Shown in pieces: positions 5,660-6,941 of a DNA stretch of 6,941 bases. The position numbers and the translations under genes are program-made. The stretch spans positions 1 to 6,941 of the forward strand of contig DSDE01000322.1 in the NCBI GenBank assembly GCA_011049095.1, written 5' to 3'. The DNA comes from Fidelibacterota bacterium (GTDB taxonomy: Bacteria; Fidelibacterota; Fidelibacteria; Fidelibacterales; DSDE01). Under the pieces are notes generated by a model. That model saw only the letters and a program-made list of their open reading frames with translations. It was not told the DNA's origin and searched no databases. How positions within the stretch are numbered: the first letter of the stretch is position 1; the number at the start of each line of letters is the position of its first letter.

Positions 5660-6941
5660 ATGAGTGAGAAGAGAATGGAAGCGGAAGGAAAGCGTTCGCC
5701 GTGGTGGTGGGTGCCGTCCATTTATTATGCCGAAGGGATTCCCTACGTAGTCGTGATGTTGGTTTCGGTGATTATGTATAAGCGACTGGGAATTTCCAAT
5801 GCAGAAATCGCCCTCTATACAAGCTGGCTCTATCTGCCATGGGTTATCAAGCCGCTGTGGAGTCCGCTGGTGGATATTCTCCGCACAAAGCGATTCTGGA
5901 TTATCGTGATGCAGCTCATTATCGGTGCAGCGCTGGGCGGCGTGGCGCTGACTATTCCGGCAGACAATTTCTTCAAAATCACGCTGGGATTTTTCTGGCT
6001 GCTGGCCTTTAGCTCGGCCACCCATGATATCGCCGCTGACGGCTTCTATATGATTGGCCTGAATAAACACGAGCAAGCCTGGTTTGTGGGAATCCGCAGC
6101 ACATTTTACCGTCTGGCAATGATTACCGGTCAGGGTCTGCTCATCATTTTAGCCGGCTTTTTGGAAAGCAGCACCGGTCTGCCCAAAGTCATATTGCCGG
6201 TGGAGACAACACCGAGCGCCGTTGTCAGCATTGCCAACCCTCAGGATTATACGTTTGAAGCTGTGGATGGCAAGCTGCAGATTGTGGCTTCTAGCGACAA
6301 GCTAATTATTTCCACCGCGACTCAGCCAAAAAGTTATAGTGACTCAGTGATAGCCGTTGCCAAAGCCTGGAATCTGCAGCACGGCTTCACTGAAGAGCTG
6401 AAGGTGCTCACTCAGGCTGAAAAAGAGGCTCAGGATGCAAAAGCCGGACTATGGAGCCGGCTTATGGCGCAGCCCTTAGAGAAAGTACTGAGGAAATACT
6501 TTGGGCAGGAAGCGCCTGTTATTTCTCAGGATTTTGCCGGCAACGTGGGTGTGATTTTCTTTCACCTGAATAAAGCTCCAGAAGCTGAGAAGCCGGTAGT
6601 GGCAAATTTTGGCCGCAGCGGCGGAGACAAAAGTATCTCCCTGGTAGAAGGAATGCGCTTTACTTTCACCAAAGATAACTGGAATATTCCGGCGATGGCT
6701 GTGATACAACTCGACCCAAAATTAAAGGTAGCCACAGCGGCAGAATACAGCGCTATCTCCGGGAATATTCCGTTGGCTTGGTCTATTACATTTTTTGTGA
6801 TTGCCGGCCTCTTTATCTTCTTCTTTATTTATCACAAATTCACATTGCCCCAAGTAGAAAAAGAGGGTAATGCTGCTGAAATTAGCCGCTTTTTCAAGGA
6901 ATTTCTTGATACCTTTGTCCTTTTCTTTAAGAAAGAGAAGA
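5660..6941 (+). CDS. AmpG-like MFS permease, 3' end beyond the window
   Basis: An open frame of 427 codons with no stop before the window ends. Five hydrophobic segments lie at about residues 15-40, 48-68, 79-99, 104-122 and 149-168, and a sixth at 372-391. The first region (WWWVPSIYYAEGIPYVVVM, LYTSWLYLPWVIKPLWSP) and the HDIAADG motif (122-128) are characteristic of AmpG-type major facilitator proteins (PAT/AmpG family), which import anhydro-muropeptides in Gram-negative bacteria. Between segments 5 and 6 lies an insert of about 200 residues (roughly 170-370) with two beta-rich parts and a charged helical stretch; by topology it should lie outside the cytoplasmic membrane. Classical E. coli AmpG lacks such an insert; I recall similar inserts in Bacteroidota homologues. 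A full-length protein would need about six or more further helices. The ATG at 5660 follows AAGGA with nine bases of spacing and lies 48 bases after the SpoIID gene with no terminator between them, so co-transcription is likely. The cargo is inferred to be muropeptides or a cell-wall sugar. Confidence 0.85.
   Translation, partial: MSEKRMEAEGKRSPWWWVPSIYYAEGIPYVVVMLVSVIMYKRLGISNAEIALYTSWLYLPWVIKPLWSPLVDILRTKRFWIIVMQLIIGAALGGVALTIPADNFFKITLGFFWLLAFSSATHDIAADGFYMIGLNKHEQAWFVGIRSTFYRLAMITGQGLLIILAGFLESSTGLPKVILPVETTPSAVVSIANPQDYTFEAVDGKLQIVASSDKLIISTATQPKSYSDSVIAVAKAWNLQHGFTEELKVLTQAEKEAQDAKAGLWSRLMAQPLEKVLRKYFGQEAPVISQDFAGNVGVIFFHLNKAPEAEKPVVANFGRSGGDKSISLVEGMRFTFTKDNWNIPAMAVIQLDPKLKVATAAEYSAISGNIPLAWSITFFVIAGLFIFFFIYHKFTLPQVEKEGNAAEISRFFKEFLDTFVLFFKKEK

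Noticed and set aside
5444..6076. Long antisense open frame spanning the SpoIID end and the permease start
   Set aside because: It lies opposite two clearly recognised genes and its predicted peptide is rich in His, Asn and Arg with no domain pattern.

Overview
The window carries a run of co-oriented (+ strand) bacterial genes. Composition is moderate, AT-richer in the intergenic parts. No rRNA, tRNA, CRISPR array or intact insertion sequence is visible. The AmpG-like transporter at the right end, with a large non-membrane insert, and a SpoIID-domain protein without a signal peptide resemble arrangements I associate with Bacteroidota and relatives (the FCB group). Most genes have recognisable Shine-Dalgarno sequences, which argues mildly against a classical Bacteroidia genome. 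The phylum assignment is inference only.

Layout. Positions 1-393 hold no convincing gene. They contain two copies of a GGTCACTGAGC-type dispersed repeat and two perfect 9-bp inverted repeats. Positions 394-1322 encode a translationally coupled pair: a membrane-anchored rhodanese-domain protein and a four-helix MauE/DoxX-like membrane protein with a CGC motif, probably acting together in sulfur or thiol chemistry at the membrane. After 14 bases comes a 514-residue protein with two GT-A glycosyltransferase-like halves, of which only the second has a clear DxD motif. Positions 2882-3092 are a gap holding a perfect 8-bp inverted repeat and what looks like the broken N-terminus of a Fic-family gene.

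Positions 3093-6941 form a second unit: a ROK-like sugar kinase, overlapped by one base by a SpoIID/LytB-domain protein (probable cytosolic glycan-strand lytic enzyme), then after 48 bases an AmpG-like MFS permease that runs off the window. I read these three as a peptidoglycan salvage cassette: import of muropeptides or cell-wall sugars, cleavage inside the cell, and phosphorylation of a released sugar. The family assignments come from motifs read directly. The joint role is inference from adjacency and known biology. The most notable points are the apparently cytosolic, cysteine-rich SpoIID protein, the roughly 200-residue insert in the permease, and the Fic remnant.
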